A stretch of DNA of 64,000 nt from Acholoe squamosa (lineage: Eukaryota > Annelida > Polychaeta > Phyllodocida > Polynoidae), in NCBI GenBank assembly GCA_949317995.1, contig OX439036.1, positions 104,639,891-104,703,890 on the forward strand, given 5' to 3'. Position 1 is the stretch's first letter. Each line of letters begins with the position of its first letter. The notes below the pieces were generated by a model that made no database searches, was not told the DNA's origin, and saw only the letters and a program-made list of their open reading frames with translations. The position numbers and the translations under genes were made by a program. Shown piece by piece: positions 39,304 through 50,478 of the stretch.

Positions 39304-41516
39304 AAGTCACTGCAACCAACCATCACGGGCCGCTGAGCACCGCAGACTGCCGTCACGGGTAGCTGAGCACCAAAGACTAACAATTAGGCCCTGAGTTGAC
39401 GGCGCCATATACTTCCGGTGGTATTTACGCCATCTCGCAGACGTCACAGGCCAAATTTGAAACCTGACCTGGATGCACTCGGATGAGACGCACACCATGG
39501 TCTTAATCCGGTGTCAAACTCCCATTATTAAGGAAGTTAGGTGACCGAAAGTGTTTCAACCTCCGAGTGCACCACAGACAAACTGTCGCATGTTACGCAC
39601 ACAAACAGTAGGGCGTGGAAAGTTGACATGTCTCCCTCCGCGCATGCGCAGTTTAAAAGCTCTAGACGCATAAATGATTGAGATATGGGCGTCTGAACAT
39701 GCCAGCCTTACCGGAACAATAGGGGACGTCGGTTGGCTTATGGGGGCCCTCTATGTACCCACATGGACATGAAAGACTCAGCACTAAAGGACAGAGACAG
39801 TGGCAGATGCCACGGGCTCCAGCCAGTCTGGGGGAGCAAGCCAGGGGTTGGCTACTAATACCCTGACTGGGACCTCCAGAAGGCAGTATCCAGAGAACCA
39901 CCTCACCACCAACATCTCCAGTCCAGCTCTCCTGCAAGCCTGCTATGCATCTGCCACAAGAACACTCTGTTGGGTTAGACTATGCCAGACATGCATAGGA
40001 CTACACCCCGCTTGTGGCCAGAGGCTATCTTCTACCATCCATCCACCAGAGGGAAAAGTTACATATTTATATTATTCCTCTAGCAGCAGGCCAGGAGCTA
40101 GGTTGCGGGAACCCACCTAGAACTATATTGGACAGTGTATTATTATTACACACAGGAGTGGAACACTATTTTATACCCATATTATAATTACTGTGTGTGT
40201 GAATTACCTGTACATTAACATTTGTATTACTGATACATAAGTTCTACTGCCTAAGCTGAATAAACCAATGATAACTGGAATACATACTAAGAGCCTGATA
40301 TTCTTACTCACTATAACCACTAGTCATATGGTATTCCTCATATGACAACTTGATCATGCATATATTCTAGTATGACAGCTGGGTCCAAAAAATCAATCTT
40401 CTTAAAAATTAATCAGGATGTTCACATAGATGAGCCTACTGTCATACTAGTAATTGTGCATGATCAAGTTGTCATATGAGAAATATCATATGACTAGTGG
40501 TGTATGGAGTAAATATACCAAGCTCTCATAAATAGTGTTATTTCCAGTTATCACTGGTTTATTCAGCTTTAGGCAACATGTAAGAAATATCAATCATACA
40601 GTAGTTAGTATGTAGGTAATTTGTACATACAGTAAATATACAGTAATTTATAAAGTATAATGTTCTGTTCCACTCCACCTGTGAGGTAATAATAATACAA
40701 TGTCCAGCATAGTTCTAGGTGGGTTCCCACACCTAGCTCCTGACCTGCTGCTTAGAGGAATAATGTAATAATGAATAACTTTACCCTCTGGTGGAAGTCT
40801 TGAGGAAGATACCCTCTGGCCACTAATGATAGAAACCAATGCCTGTCTAGCATAGTTTCACCATAGTGCAGTGGTATAGCAGGTAGCAGGAGATGACTGG
40901 AGATGTTACCTCTAGAGCGGTTCTTGGTGTTCTGATTTCTAGGAGGTGCAGCCAGGCTATTTGTAGCAAATCTTGGAAAAGCACCTCAGACTGACTGGGG
41001 CCAGTAGCATCTGCCTAACTCTGCAATTGTTTGAGGGGAGGCTTTCATGTGTCACTGGGTCCACAAAGGACCCCCATGGGCGCCGCTGTGTTCCCCATTG
41101 TCTTGGTCGGTTCTGTAACTTCAAACCCCCATATCTCAAAAGTTTACGCCGTTACAACCGCCATTTTGCGCATGCGCAAAGTTGAATATGCCAAGTTTAA
41201 ACCGCCAGCTTGATAGGCGCGTAACTCGCGCTGGTTCGTCTGTAGTGCACTCAAAGGTTGATTCAGTCTCCATGGCGTAACTTCCTTAATAATGGGAGTT
41301 ACGCCTTGATCTTGGGCTCATTCTGACTGTCTAATTATGGGCTTTTTATAAATGTTTTGATATTTGACCTAGGTTGCTCAGGAGCGACGCTAGAGCGACC
41401 GGACTGTTATGGCGTCGTGCTTATGTAATCCATTGTTCAGTTATTAGAGTGCTCAGACACTCATGACGGCGTCTGCGGTGCCCAGGCACCCGTGACAGCC
41501 GGTTGCATTCACTTAC
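39304..41516. mobile_element. 2.2-kb imperfect palindrome (snapback element)
   Basis: Outer arms (39304-39371 and 41449-41516) are inverted copies at roughly 80 percent. Inner landmarks are mirrored: ctcccattattaaggaagtt (39510) against aacttccttaataatgggag (41280), gcgcatgcgca near 39642 and 41168, and catatgacaacttgatcatgc (40343) against gcatgatcaagttgtcatatg (40460), giving a centre near 40410. No transposase-like ORF; the frames 39800-40120 and 40648-40839 are mirrored copies of one another. Confidence 0.85.
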
Positions 41517-42324
41517 AAGTTATTAGTTTGTGCACTGAACCATGAGGTCGCACACTGAGACCCTCATTTTTATTATATTGTGCAGTGAACCATTAGGTCG
41601 GAGCCTTTGATGTCACAAACTCTGTGTAACTGACTTGGCTGGTGTGCAGTGGGGCATGAACGCTTTTATACAAAGTTTGAGCGCTCTTATAGCTCTTAGA
41701 ACCAACCTATGTATTGATTCCTTATACAATACATTATTTGATCAATACAATAATATGTCACAATTTATGGGATAATAAAATGGTATATCACTACCTATAA
41801 GAGGTCCAGTGTGAGGTTTGGTAATTTTTGTGAGAAAAAACATTTCATTTGGTCTAAAAATTACCCCTTTCCCCAGAATGTTGCTTTGAAAGGGACCCTA
41901 TTCAAGGGCCCGTGCCTATACTAGGGCCCAAAAACTACCCCTTTCCCTCAGAATCGTGTTCACCAATAGGATCCATTGAATCAGGGAGTCCCCCCCCCCC
42001 GGGAAAATGCCCATTGACTTAATCCTGGATGAATTTGTCAGTGTTGCGTGCAGTCAGGCTGAAACAAGTGTCCACAGGGCTACACACCTTACAATAGCTG
42101 CTTCAGCTCATGACGCGCATTATACGCTCAGTTATAAGTTGATTTGATTTTATGGTTAGAACATGGAAACATATGAGATATGTGAATAATATGCAAAAGA
42201 TATGCCTTATGAAGCCTATTGACTGTACATCCAAAGATTATATTCATGAAAAATTGAAAACCCCTTTTTTATTTAACCTAATGACTCTTTGTGTTGTATA
42301 AAGAACGCTAAATAAATTCCTCAC
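41517..42324. other. Intron sequence, no gene seen
   Basis: AT-rich with a C13-type run at about 41989-42001 and a cccctttccc motif repeated near 41866 and 41938. No exon-like segment found. Confidence 0.55.
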
Positions 42325-42438
42325 CTGGTATTTCCCAGCTGCCATATACTGTTGTTCCCAAGGTGTTGCTGATGGTGTACACGAATGAACTCCCAGTGAC
42401 TAGATCTGGAGTGTCTATCCTCAAATGCCATGTGCCAT
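42325..42438 (-). CDS. Host gene 1 exon: beta-strand-rich extracellular segment
   Basis: Phase 1-1 exon of 114 bases (acceptor attttcag, donor gtgagg). Reads GTWHLRIDTPDLVTGSSFVY... TTVYGSWEIP, an alternation of hydrophobic residues and a GTWxL motif typical of the end of a beta-sandwich domain. Joins in frame with the first CTLD1 exon. I do not assign a family. Confidence 0.72.
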
Positions 42439-42859
42439 CTGAAAATATTTTGAAAATACTAGATTATTTGTGACCAGACGGTGGAAAACTTCCATCCAGG
42501 GGAAAAAATGCCTTTTAAAGTTTAAGTCACAGGCTTTAGAATAAGATATCTTGAGCTAAACAATCCCAGGTCGTTCTTGCTTATCAGTTTTGTGGAAAGA
42601 TAAACAAAGAAATGTGATGTTTTTACCATAAAACTGGTTCTAGAGGGAATTTCCGTTCTGAGTTCCTTATGTAAATATCAATACATTTGTGGCAAAATTA
42701 AGAATAAGGGAGTGGTTTCCATGGCACCCAGAATTGTCATATATGCCAATTTTCTATGTTGCCATGGCATGGAATGTCTTTTTTCTTTTTGCATTCCATA
42801 AATGGAACGTTTTCAGTAAAGGTGGAATAATTCTGTTATACCACTGGCCTCCCTATCAA

Positions 42860-43043
42860 TTCTGCTCGCCAGCATTTCATTGGGGTATCATGCCGACCCT
42901 CCAGGAGTACATGTATCTAACCCTGTAGGGTTGGCATGATGCATCAATGCAGCCCTGGTGGGTTACTTGTCAGGGCTGCATCCATGCATCATGACGACGA
43001 CCAATGAGCATGATGCATTATTGTATCAGCTACCCTTAAAGGG
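42860..43043. mobile_element. Copy of the palindromic TTAA-type MITE family (5' end unclear)
   Basis: Contains the family words catgatgcatcaatgcagcc and ggctgcatccatgcatcatg and ends with cccttaaaggg followed by ttaa (43044-43047). The left end is not resolved. Confidence 0.65.
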
Positions 43044-43071
43044 TTAAAAGAATAGAGTGATAACATAATAC

Positions 43072-43138
43072 TTGCCCTTGGTCCGTTTGGTGAACACCCC
43101 AGTAGATGGTGACACCAGTGAAGGAGCGGCGTCTGTAC
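43072..43138 (-). CDS. Candidate host gene 1 exon, frame unresolved
   Basis: Bounded by acceptor gtgccttag and donor gtatta. One frame reads YRRRSFTGVTIYWGVHQTDQ, which would lead naturally into the next exon's GTWHLRID. But its 67 bases do not keep the phase 1-1 frame required by the neighbours. Either an exon is missing, an end is wrong, or there is a single-base error. Confidence 0.4.
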
Positions 43139-43976
43139 CTAAGGCACAATAATAATACATGAATCCTAGTAGGCTCTAGTCAACATACCAACTCAATTTC
43201 AAATATAGATGAAATGTATTTTTATTGATTTGTTCAGATGGACTTGAATTTCTAGACAGAATACTTAAATATGAATCGTGCTTCAATATAAGAAAAAGCG
43301 GCACAATTGTTAGTATGCTATTTGAACAGAAAAAAAAAAACACATGATAATTATATAGGTCAGGTGAAAGTAAATGCTGCCCTCTCGCGAGTCATGTGGT
43401 ATTCAGGGCTGCACTGAAGGGTGTTCTGGCTGCTGATTGGTTTAGAATTAGAAAGAAGAAATATTGGTAGAATTATGAAAAAAAGAATCACAGGTGAAAT
43501 AGATAATAGATGGAATAGTAGGTGTGTTTTTATACTATGCCAGGGTTGAGGATTTTATGAGGCAGGCAAAAGTTAATCTGTCCAATGGAGAATTTTAGGC
43601 CCAAAATAGGGTAGAATGGCACTCACTGCACATATCATTCCCTTATTTAAGATTTTCAGGGTTAAGCCTATCCAACATTCTGTCACATTGTGTATGAGAG
43701 ATGAGTTAATCATGCTATGGTTGAAACCTTTACCAACAAACATTTAAGGCAGCTGTTTTTGTGTGTTACGCTATATATAGAAACATAGAGGAAATGGATT
43801 TAGTTCCCTGTGACCTATAGGAGGGTAAAGTCATGCAAGGGTGTTTGGGCATTTTCCTGAAAAGCCTTACATCTATGATGTAATAAAGTGCAGAATATAA
43901 TGGAATTGACAAGAAATACATGTGGAGGAGGAAATGACCAATGATTGTACAGAATCACTTATAAGAGTTTTCTCAC

Positions 43977-44136
43977 CATTGACAACCATATGTATCCCAG
44001 TTTCACCATTTTGCTTCACAGTGTAGAGTTTGACCGCCATTGTGTCGATAAAGCCCATGTTTTGCACAGGGTCCCTGATAGAGTCACCAGCAGAGACTGT
44101 AGTTGTGACAATGCAGAAAACCATCAGGAAGATCAT
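43977..44136 (-). CDS. Host gene 1 first coding exon with signal peptide
   Basis: The ATG at 44136 starts MIFLMVFCIVTTTVSA, a short hydrophobic leader with a plausible cleavage after VSA, followed by GDSIRDPVQNMGFIDTMAVKLYTVK and donor gtgaga in phase 1. No in-frame ATG lies upstream in the open frame. An acceptor-like ttatgcag at 44162-44169 suggests a preceding 5' non-coding exon. A degenerate paralogous copy is at 46551-46640. The gene is predicted to enter the secretory pathway. Confidence 0.72.
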
Positions 44137-44468
44137 CAGACCTCCCAATCCCCACCCTGCATAAAGGAAAACTATGTCATGTGAGGCAAACAGATGGGTG
44201 ACATAAATTGTTTTCACATCTCAGTGATTAAATGACAACACAGTTTCAACAGTACATTGGTTCTTCCTGGTTTCATTAAGGAAAAAGGTCAGATGATTGT
44301 GATCTATTTTGACACACTTTGAAATGGTGTTTCAAAATATGTATAAAAGATTATAACAAAAACGTCAAACCCCTAATTACAATGTGGTTGTATTAGACGG
44401 CTGGTTAGTAGTTAGTGGGCTAGTTGATTATACCTCAGGTTGGATGATACATCAACAAATAATGTTAA

Positions 44469-44719
44469 CCCCAGAAGGGCCGCTGATGCAGGAGTGCATC
44501 ATGCCCATTGGCCATCATGATGCACCAATGAAGTGCTGGCGAGTCTGCTTACCAGCACTTCATTGGAGCATCATGACGACCCTCTGGGATTGTATCAACC
44601 CCCGAAGGATTGTCATGATTCTTGAATGCAGCCCTGGTGAGTTACTCACCAGAGCTGCATTCATGCATCATGATAACCAATGGGCATGATGCATTAATGC
44701 ATTAGCGGCCTTTAAAGGG
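44469..44719. mobile_element. Palindromic TTAA-type MITE, best copy
   Basis: Flanked by TTAA at 44465-44468 and 44720-44723, with CCC ends (ccccagaaggg left, cctttaaaggg right). The interior is two long imperfect hairpins built from gcatcatgcccattgg, agcacttcattgg and gctgcattcatgcatcatg words. TTAA duplication plus CCC ends is the hallmark of piggyBac-type transposons. No ORF of its own. Confidence 0.78.
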
Positions 44720-45120
44720 TTAAGAATGATATCATGATTACAGGAACAAGAAGTCAAACTGCAATGCCATCTGACCAGACTTGAATGTATTGTGTTACAG
44801 CTAAATTGATGTACAGCAAACATAAATGTACATACCGAGTGGACCAGCACAGACATTCATGTCTTAGTCTTATTCTCCCTCCTGCTGCCCTTTGTCTGAC
44901 TTTGGAATCATCCTTTGTAGTTGGCTAGCATGTCTAGTTGTACCAGTGCTTGATTTCTGCATTATGTACATGCCATTATGGACTAATTTTATTGATAAAC
45001 TATGTCATGGCATGGGTACGGTGTCTGAGCAAACAGGAGCCGGTCACAAGTATAGTATAAGTCTGTTGTCAGTTGGATTAAGTATTGTTTACTGAGTTTC
45101 CTAGTGCCATAGAAACTGAG

Positions 45121-45365
45121 GTAGGGTAAGTCGCCCCTGAGTCGACCACTAGGCATGTTGGTATACCTTAAGTCGACCACTCATCTATTATATGATATTT
45201 TCACAATATATGAGTAGTGATTATGGCATGTGCAAGATCAACCTATTGTAGTTGATGAGGTACAATCAGTTAGTAATTCTATTATAACTGGAAGAGTTTA
45301 GTCTAGGGTGATCGACATAAAGTACTAACATGCCTAGTGGTCGAGTTAGGGGCGACTTACCCTAC
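45121..45365. mobile_element. MITE with 39-bp inverted ends
   Basis: 45121-45159 (gtagggtaagtcgcccctga...) and 45327-45365 are inverted copies with about two mismatches. 245 bases, no ORF. It lies upstream of host gene 1. Confidence 0.85.
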
Positions 45366-46550
45366 AAGGTAGGTGAACCCTGAGTGTGGTTGTATACATA
45401 GATTATGTTGTGGAGGAAGCCAATAGTGGCTGTGATAAACTCTTCAGGTAGCAACATGTGGGTGGCTTTCATTAGCTTTGAGATAAGTCCTCACCAATAG
45501 CACAGAGGTGCACGATTTTTTTTTCAGATTTTGTAGAATACACTAGTCAGTACACATCAAGGGGTTGAATTACAAAAATATGTCTGGATAAAAGAAGGTA
45601 CACAAAAAATCAATGTAAATGTGTATTCAAAATCTATACAAAGCAGTTTCAACTTCTCAGTTTTTCTTCAATTTTCAAAGGAAAATATTCATTTTAGATC
45701 ATTTAATTATTCGTAGCTTTCAGTAGGCATAATTGTCAGCTAGTTGCCAGCATGCGCAGTGAGTCATTACTACAGTTTGGAGGCTACTATCAAATTTTCT
45801 GTTATTTTGGGACAGAGAAGAATATTTCAAAAAAGAAAATCTGTCTCTAACACAATGTAACTTGAAGCACGTTATTTTGGTCTATTTGGATAGGAGAAGG
45901 AAACTTAAGTGACCATAAGGCAAATCTCTTATTTCGACTTCTCCGTGGCTTACCCTAAAGCTCTTCAGTCGATTTGAATTTTCTGTCATTTTAGAGCAAC
46001 ATTTGTGTCGATTTAATTGTCCGATAGTCATAGACTATCATTATTTTGAGGGCAAAGCACAAAAGAGAATTTTAGAAAAATAATCTATTGTGTAATGGCC
46101 TCCTGATCTGCGTACCATATATTTACAGACCATGGTATCTAACCCCTCCACCAGATTGAAAATCTACCCCAGGAGGGCATTTCTCAAGATGGTACCACTA
46201 CATACAGCCATTATGATTTGAAATCCTGAAATTTAGAGTGGGTGATCGTAGGTAATGCACTACGACTGCTCCGTACGGTCAGTATTTTGTCAAACATTTA
46301 TATAGAGTTTGGTAGGGCAGTCGTGCCACAGCAATCCGTGACCACCAGATGCAGGGCAGTAATCACATTACAATGAGGGATCCCACTACGATTTAAAGGC
46401 GCCTAGTAGAGAAATGTCTTCCAGAGACTTCCAGCACTTATATTGAGCAGCTTGGCTGGTTCCTGTCTACATACACCTGGCAGATAATGACGGTACAAGA
46501 AATAATCCAAATTGATTCACGGTATGTATGAATCCATACCGTTTCTTCAC
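45366..46550. other. Intergenic sequence, no gene seen
   Basis: AT-rich, no long ORF, no tRNA-like sequence seen. May include the host gene 1 promoter or a 5' non-coding exon, but no TATA/initiator pair stands out. Confidence 0.5.
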
Positions 46551-46640
46551 TGTTAATCACCATATGTATCCCAGTTTTACCGTTTAGTTCCTTTACGGTG
46601 TAGAGCCTAACCGCTATCATGTTAGTGAAGGGATGGAACC
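46551..46640 (-). pseudogene. Degenerate copy of the host gene 1 signal-peptide exon
   Basis: Minus strand reads TNMIAVRLYTVKELNGKTGIHMVIN, clearly related to DTMAVKLYTVKQNGETGIHMVVN of 43977-44136. The donor position reads agtgaag instead of ggtgag and no matching leader lies upstream, so this looks like a decayed duplicate rather than a live exon. Confidence 0.7.
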
Positions 46641-47793
46641 CATGTCGGCCTACACCACAGTGTATGGTGATTTCCATGCATTACCACTAGCAGTACTGGA
46701 GGGCTTTACTTCAAACAATAGGGAGGGGAGGCCAAATTAAGTTTTGATTTTTTCAAAAAGAAGAATCATAATAAGTTGTCTATATTGAAGGGTTGTGTCT
46801 CAAAAATAGGAAGATGAGGGTCTGTTGGTCACTTCATTATTCAAGGCTTTTACAACAATAAAAGGCGCTTATTATTCAATTTTTATTAAATTCACCACTT
46901 AAGAGCCACCTAGGCCTACCACGTACGTGTTGAAATTGCGTTAAACACCCATTACTTACCTATTTACCCGTCATCAACAGAAAGAGTACATAGTGAATCA
47001 TGTTTCACCATGAATGTGTAATGCAGCTACGCAGTACAGTTCAGCAATGTACAGTACATGTGTTATGTTACAAGAAATCCCAATGAAACTCATGCTGAAA
47101 GTTATCTGACACCAATTCTTTTCTTTTTTTTAAGTAGTATATTTATTCAAAACACGGTCCTTACATTGTTTAATGAGTAATATGCACAGATGGTTCGCTC
47201 TCATCACTGGTAGCCGTTTTTATATGTGATCTGCGTAAAGGGACATTATTTCAGGGGGAATAAGGTCCCCTATCCCAGTAAAGGTCACAATTATGTAATC
47301 ACAAAATAATCTCAAAATAATGGTACTCTCTCTTTCATTCAAGTTCTAGACTGAAAGAATTGTTCAAAATGAGACTTGTTTGCCAAATTTCAGAAGTTTG
47401 TCCAGCAGGTTCCCTTCACAGCCAAAAGTGAACTGAACAGTCACAACTACCGTATTAGAGCCAATCCCAAGTTAGAACTAAATCTGATAAAAATGTTAAA
47501 CTTACCTACCATTTAAAGTAGTGAATATCATGTCACTGTATCATGGAATAGGCTAAGGGTGAAATATCCTAGAATTCTATTGATTGTTTTCTTTCATAAG
47601 ATTAAATATAATATAGGTCACTAAGCACTGTAAGAATTTTCAATATTTCTAATATAAGGTCAAAGGTGGAAGACCTGAGGATTTTTGAATGGCCACTAGG
47701 ATTTTAGGGTGGGGGCCATCCATAAATGATGTCACGCAAAATTTGACCATTTTTGACCCCCCTTATTTGCAAATTGGCAATGCTGAAGGTATA

Positions 47794-47875
47794 TAGGAAT
47801 CGATAATTTCCCCCAATATAAAAAAAAACAACCAACCTTTCAGTTGTTTTCATGGCATCAAACATCTCTGTGGTC
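47794..47875 (-). pseudogene. 82-base dispersed copy of the CTLD1 exon 3' end and donor
   Basis: Nearly identical to 38967-39050 (taggaatcgataatttcccc... to ctctgtggtc), differing mainly by the length of the a/caa run. It copies 39 bases of CTLD1 exon plus the adjoining intron, stopping abruptly at 47875. It cannot code for a domain by itself. Confidence 0.85.
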
Positions 47876-47931
47876 ACTGAGGCTTATGAATACATTTGAA
47901 TACATATTCATACTTTTGTAATCATGCCATA

Positions 47932-47935
<4 letters not shown>

Positions 47936-47994
<59 letters not shown>
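47936..47994. repeat. TA microsatellite
   Basis: About 30 TA dinucleotides. Confidence 0.95.
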
Positions 47995-47997
<3 letters not shown>

Positions 47998-47999
47998 GT

Positions 48000-48570
48000 C
48001 AGATCTTCATTTAACGCACAGTTACCCCCCAGGACAGAAAAATCCAGTTAAAAGTCTTTATTGAAGTGAAAGACCAATATATTTACTCCCTGGAAAACGT
48101 GATTCACACCTTGTGCTCCTACCATGTCAGTTTTGGTAGCCCTCCAACTATAATGAAATCTTATCATGTAACGTCCGACACTTTTATTTCCAATCATGGT
48201 GAAAACAGTATTTAAAATGATTGGATATTCTCTAAATGACTTGTGCAGACTATTACAAAGGAGGACATGATGTATACTGGAAATCAACTTGATTGGTGAA
48301 ATATTACCGGAAAGCTGGGTGAATGAAATTTTTGAAAAGTCAAGTTTTTTTTTGTTTTTGTCATGATCCCTTTTTTTTTTTATAATTTTGTACCTCACTT
48401 AATTTTCGCCTACAGCTGTTAGTGCGGGGCGTCTTGGGCACTGCTGGTGGCGTAGATGTCTTGGGCGATGCCGCTGCTGCTGCTAGTGTGTCAGTCCGAG
48501 TAGAACGGGTAGAACTTTTAGTGCGCGGCGTCTTGGGCGTTACCGCTGCCACTGCCGGTGTGTCAGTCCG
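48000..48570 (-). other. Possible 3' end of an unknown transcript: Pro/Ala/Thr-rich tail plus 3' UTR
   Basis: On the minus strand 48570-48365 reads a low-complexity tail (TPKTPRTKSSTRSTRTDT, then PKTPRTNSCRRKLSE) with an internal repeat of about 75-100 bases. An A-rich stretch and 300 non-coding bases follow, with AATAAA at 48060-48055. The upstream part is lost in a TACA microsatellite. It could be the 3' end of a transposon or gene, or repeat-derived chance coding; I cannot decide. Confidence 0.4.
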
Positions 48571-48573
48571 AGT

Positions 48574-48712
48574 ATATACATACATACATACATACATACA
48601 TACATACATACATACATACATACATACATACATACATACATACATACATACATACATACATACATACATACGTACATACATAAAAACATACATACATACA
48701 TACATACATGTT
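48574..48712. repeat. TACA tetranucleotide microsatellite
   Basis: About 139 bases of almost pure taca units. Produces meaningless Met-Tyr-Val-Cys frames on one strand and Tyr-Ile-His-Thr on the other. Confidence 0.97.
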
Positions 48713-48715
48713 GTG

Positions 48716-48737
48716 CAACAGAGTAAGCTTTAAGGGA

Positions 48738-48812
<75 letters not shown>

Positions 48813-48836
48813 GTCCCAGCTTACTCTGTTACACAC
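48716..48836. repeat. Inverted repeat around a TA microsatellite
   Basis: caacagagtaagctttaagggacc at the left and ggtcccagcttactctgtta at the right are inverted arms of about 24 bases around roughly 34 TA units. A cruciform-prone structure or a TA-expanded MITE. Confidence 0.85.
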
Positions 48837-48908
48837 CAACATAACAAGAAGCACCAATTTATAACACACAATTTGAAAATAAGGTTAGATCCACCCTCAA
48901 GATGGAAG

Positions 48909-49157
48909 TTACCAGTTGCGTCGTCCCATGATGACTATAGCAGACATCAACACAGACAGAACGGTCGTTGAACATCCAGAAGTTCCAGTGCCACTTGCAC
49001 CACCAGTAAGGTCCAACCAGAAGGTAAGGTTAGAGTCACCGCCAACATTGGAAGCCACTAGAGTGAAGTTGACAACTCCAGTCAGGTCCTTGCCAATCCC
49101 AGTCAATGTTGTAATTACCGAGTGGTCAGATTCAATGATTGTGTCACTGGCACCACT
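48909..49157 (-). CDS. Host gene 2 exon 3: Ig-like end and hydrophobic C-terminus
   Basis: Acceptor catgttgcag, TAA stop at 48911-48909, phase 0 entry. Reads SGASDTIIESDHSV... VNFTLVASNVGGDSN..., an Ig-like strand pattern (VASNVGG) without the usual cysteines. It ends SGCSTTVLSVLMSAIVIMGRRNW. The terminal 14-residue hydrophobic run after a Ser/Gly-rich stretch resembles a GPI-attachment signal, though the final RRNW also allows a short membrane anchor. Confidence 0.82.
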   Translation of the reverse strand, partial: SGASDTIIESDHSVITTLTGIGKDLTGVVNFTLVASNVGGDSNLTFWLDLTGGASGTGTSGCSTTVLSVLMSAIVIMGRRNW

Positions 49158-49728
49158 CTGCAACATGTAATGATATATCATGAGAGAAATTTGATGAAGT
49201 CAAAGGTTTATTTCATAATATAGGAGTACAAGTTAGAGGGAGTCTAAATAATACATATGCTTCCTCCGTTGGGAGTGGTTATTATTCATCGGTGAAGGGT
49301 GATGCAATTTATTCATGTGGTTGTTCAGAATGTGTGTACTCCTGCTCGTCAAGGGAAAATATCTTTTGTGCAACCATCCGCAAACATTCTGCAGGTGCGA
49401 AAATGTTTGCCTCCCCCTCTTTGAACAATAACAATACTAACATACAGATCTTTTTGCTAAAAGTGTCCAAAATCTTTCATGCCCCCCAAGAGAGATCAAT
49501 TATTTGACAGCCCCCCCAGGAGAGGCCCCCCCCCCTAAACTCCACCTATCTGCCTTCATTATTTTAAAATGAAAACCTCTTTACATGAAAAACAAAAATG
49601 CTTAAAAAAGAAAACGATTGAGTAGAAACAACCTCTAAACCTCATCGGGACTGCTCCTCTTCAATTCTTCAAATATACTCAACTGCTACAAATTTATTTC
49701 ATGTGAAATGAATACACAAATATCTCAC
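49158..49728 (-). other. Host gene 2 intron 2
   Basis: AT-rich intron of about 570 bases with C-rich runs near 49506-49535. No other feature. Confidence 0.75.
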
Positions 49729-49815
49729 CACCATATACCCAACCCATCGACCACTTCTGGTCGTGCCATCAGGAAGCACCCAGGTACTGTATGGATATCC
49801 ACCTCTCATCACAGC
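49729..49815 (-). CDS. Host gene 2 exon 2
   Basis: 87-base phase 0-0 exon (acceptor tattttag, donor gtgaga) reading AVMRGGYPYSTWVLPDGTTR... VGYMV. Links the LRR exon to the last exon; TWVLPDG looks like the C strand of an Ig-like domain. Found from splice sites, too short to appear as a long ORF. Confidence 0.78.
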
Positions 49816-50045
49816 CTAAAATATAGAGAACATTCAACCATGTATTAAGAAGTAAAATGTCAATCTTGAAATGCTTTTGATTTGGCTCCCTGTCCAGTTT
49901 CTTTGGTAAGTATGTGTAAAGATATTAATGCTGTACTAGCTTGCAACTAACCAGGGCTACATTTAATGCATTCTGAGAAGAGGATCAACAAAGCATGATG
50001 GATTCCTTACAGAGTTTCCTCATTAAGAACCATTATTTAATCGCC

Positions 50046-50478
50046 TCAGTGCAACAAGGTTGTAGCTGACATTTTGGCAAAAGTGACTTTCCTTTTAATT
50101 GGAGTTGCAAGCCGCGTCAGCGGCCGGGAGCGTAGTGACCGTAGCAACTCCATAATTTTTTCGGTTTTCTCCCTGTCACCTATGACGTCATTGGTGACGT
50201 CATGCTGCCTCAGTGACGTCACCCGCAGTGGCTAGCGATGTTGCCATGATCTACGAGCGCAACTCCTATCCATGGTCCTTGCCACATTCTTCTTGTTTTA
50301 ACATCTATTCACCCCTATCTACCTAATATGAAAGTATTGAAGCTCTGTCTATGATAACTGTGCCTATAGGCTCCAGTGAAAGAATGTTGTGTCAACTATG
50401 TGCTATAGTAATTGTAACACTTCTTTTGCCTCTCCTGCAAAACTTTAAAAATGCAGATACAACCTTGTTGCACTCACT
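50046..50478. mobile_element. MITE in host gene 2 intron 1, carrying three CRE sites
   Basis: cagtgcaacaaggttgta (50049-50066) is matched by tacaaccttgttgcactc (about 50458-50475), giving terminal inverted repeats about 420 bases apart. Inside are three perfect TGACGTCA palindromes at 50183, 50195 and 50214. A second imperfect palindromic block rich in acctaaatctacaacc-type words follows to about 50950. Confidence 0.75.
50183..50221. promoter_or_regulatory. Cluster of three TGACGTCA (CRE) palindromes
   Basis: Perfect 8-base CREB/ATF sites at 50183-50190, 50195-50202 and 50214-50221. They are in an intron, inside a MITE, so regulatory function is a guess. Confidence 0.6.

Noticed and set aside
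39800-40839. Related short ORFs in the 2.2-kb palindrome
   Set aside because: Mirrored copies of palindrome sequence; no start context or domain.
44384-44689. 101-codon plus-strand ORF
   Set aside because: Lies within the palindromic MITE and reads its hairpin arms.
48361-48869. Met-Tyr-Val-Cys and Tyr-Ile repeat ORFs
   Set aside because: Pure TACA and TA microsatellite translations.
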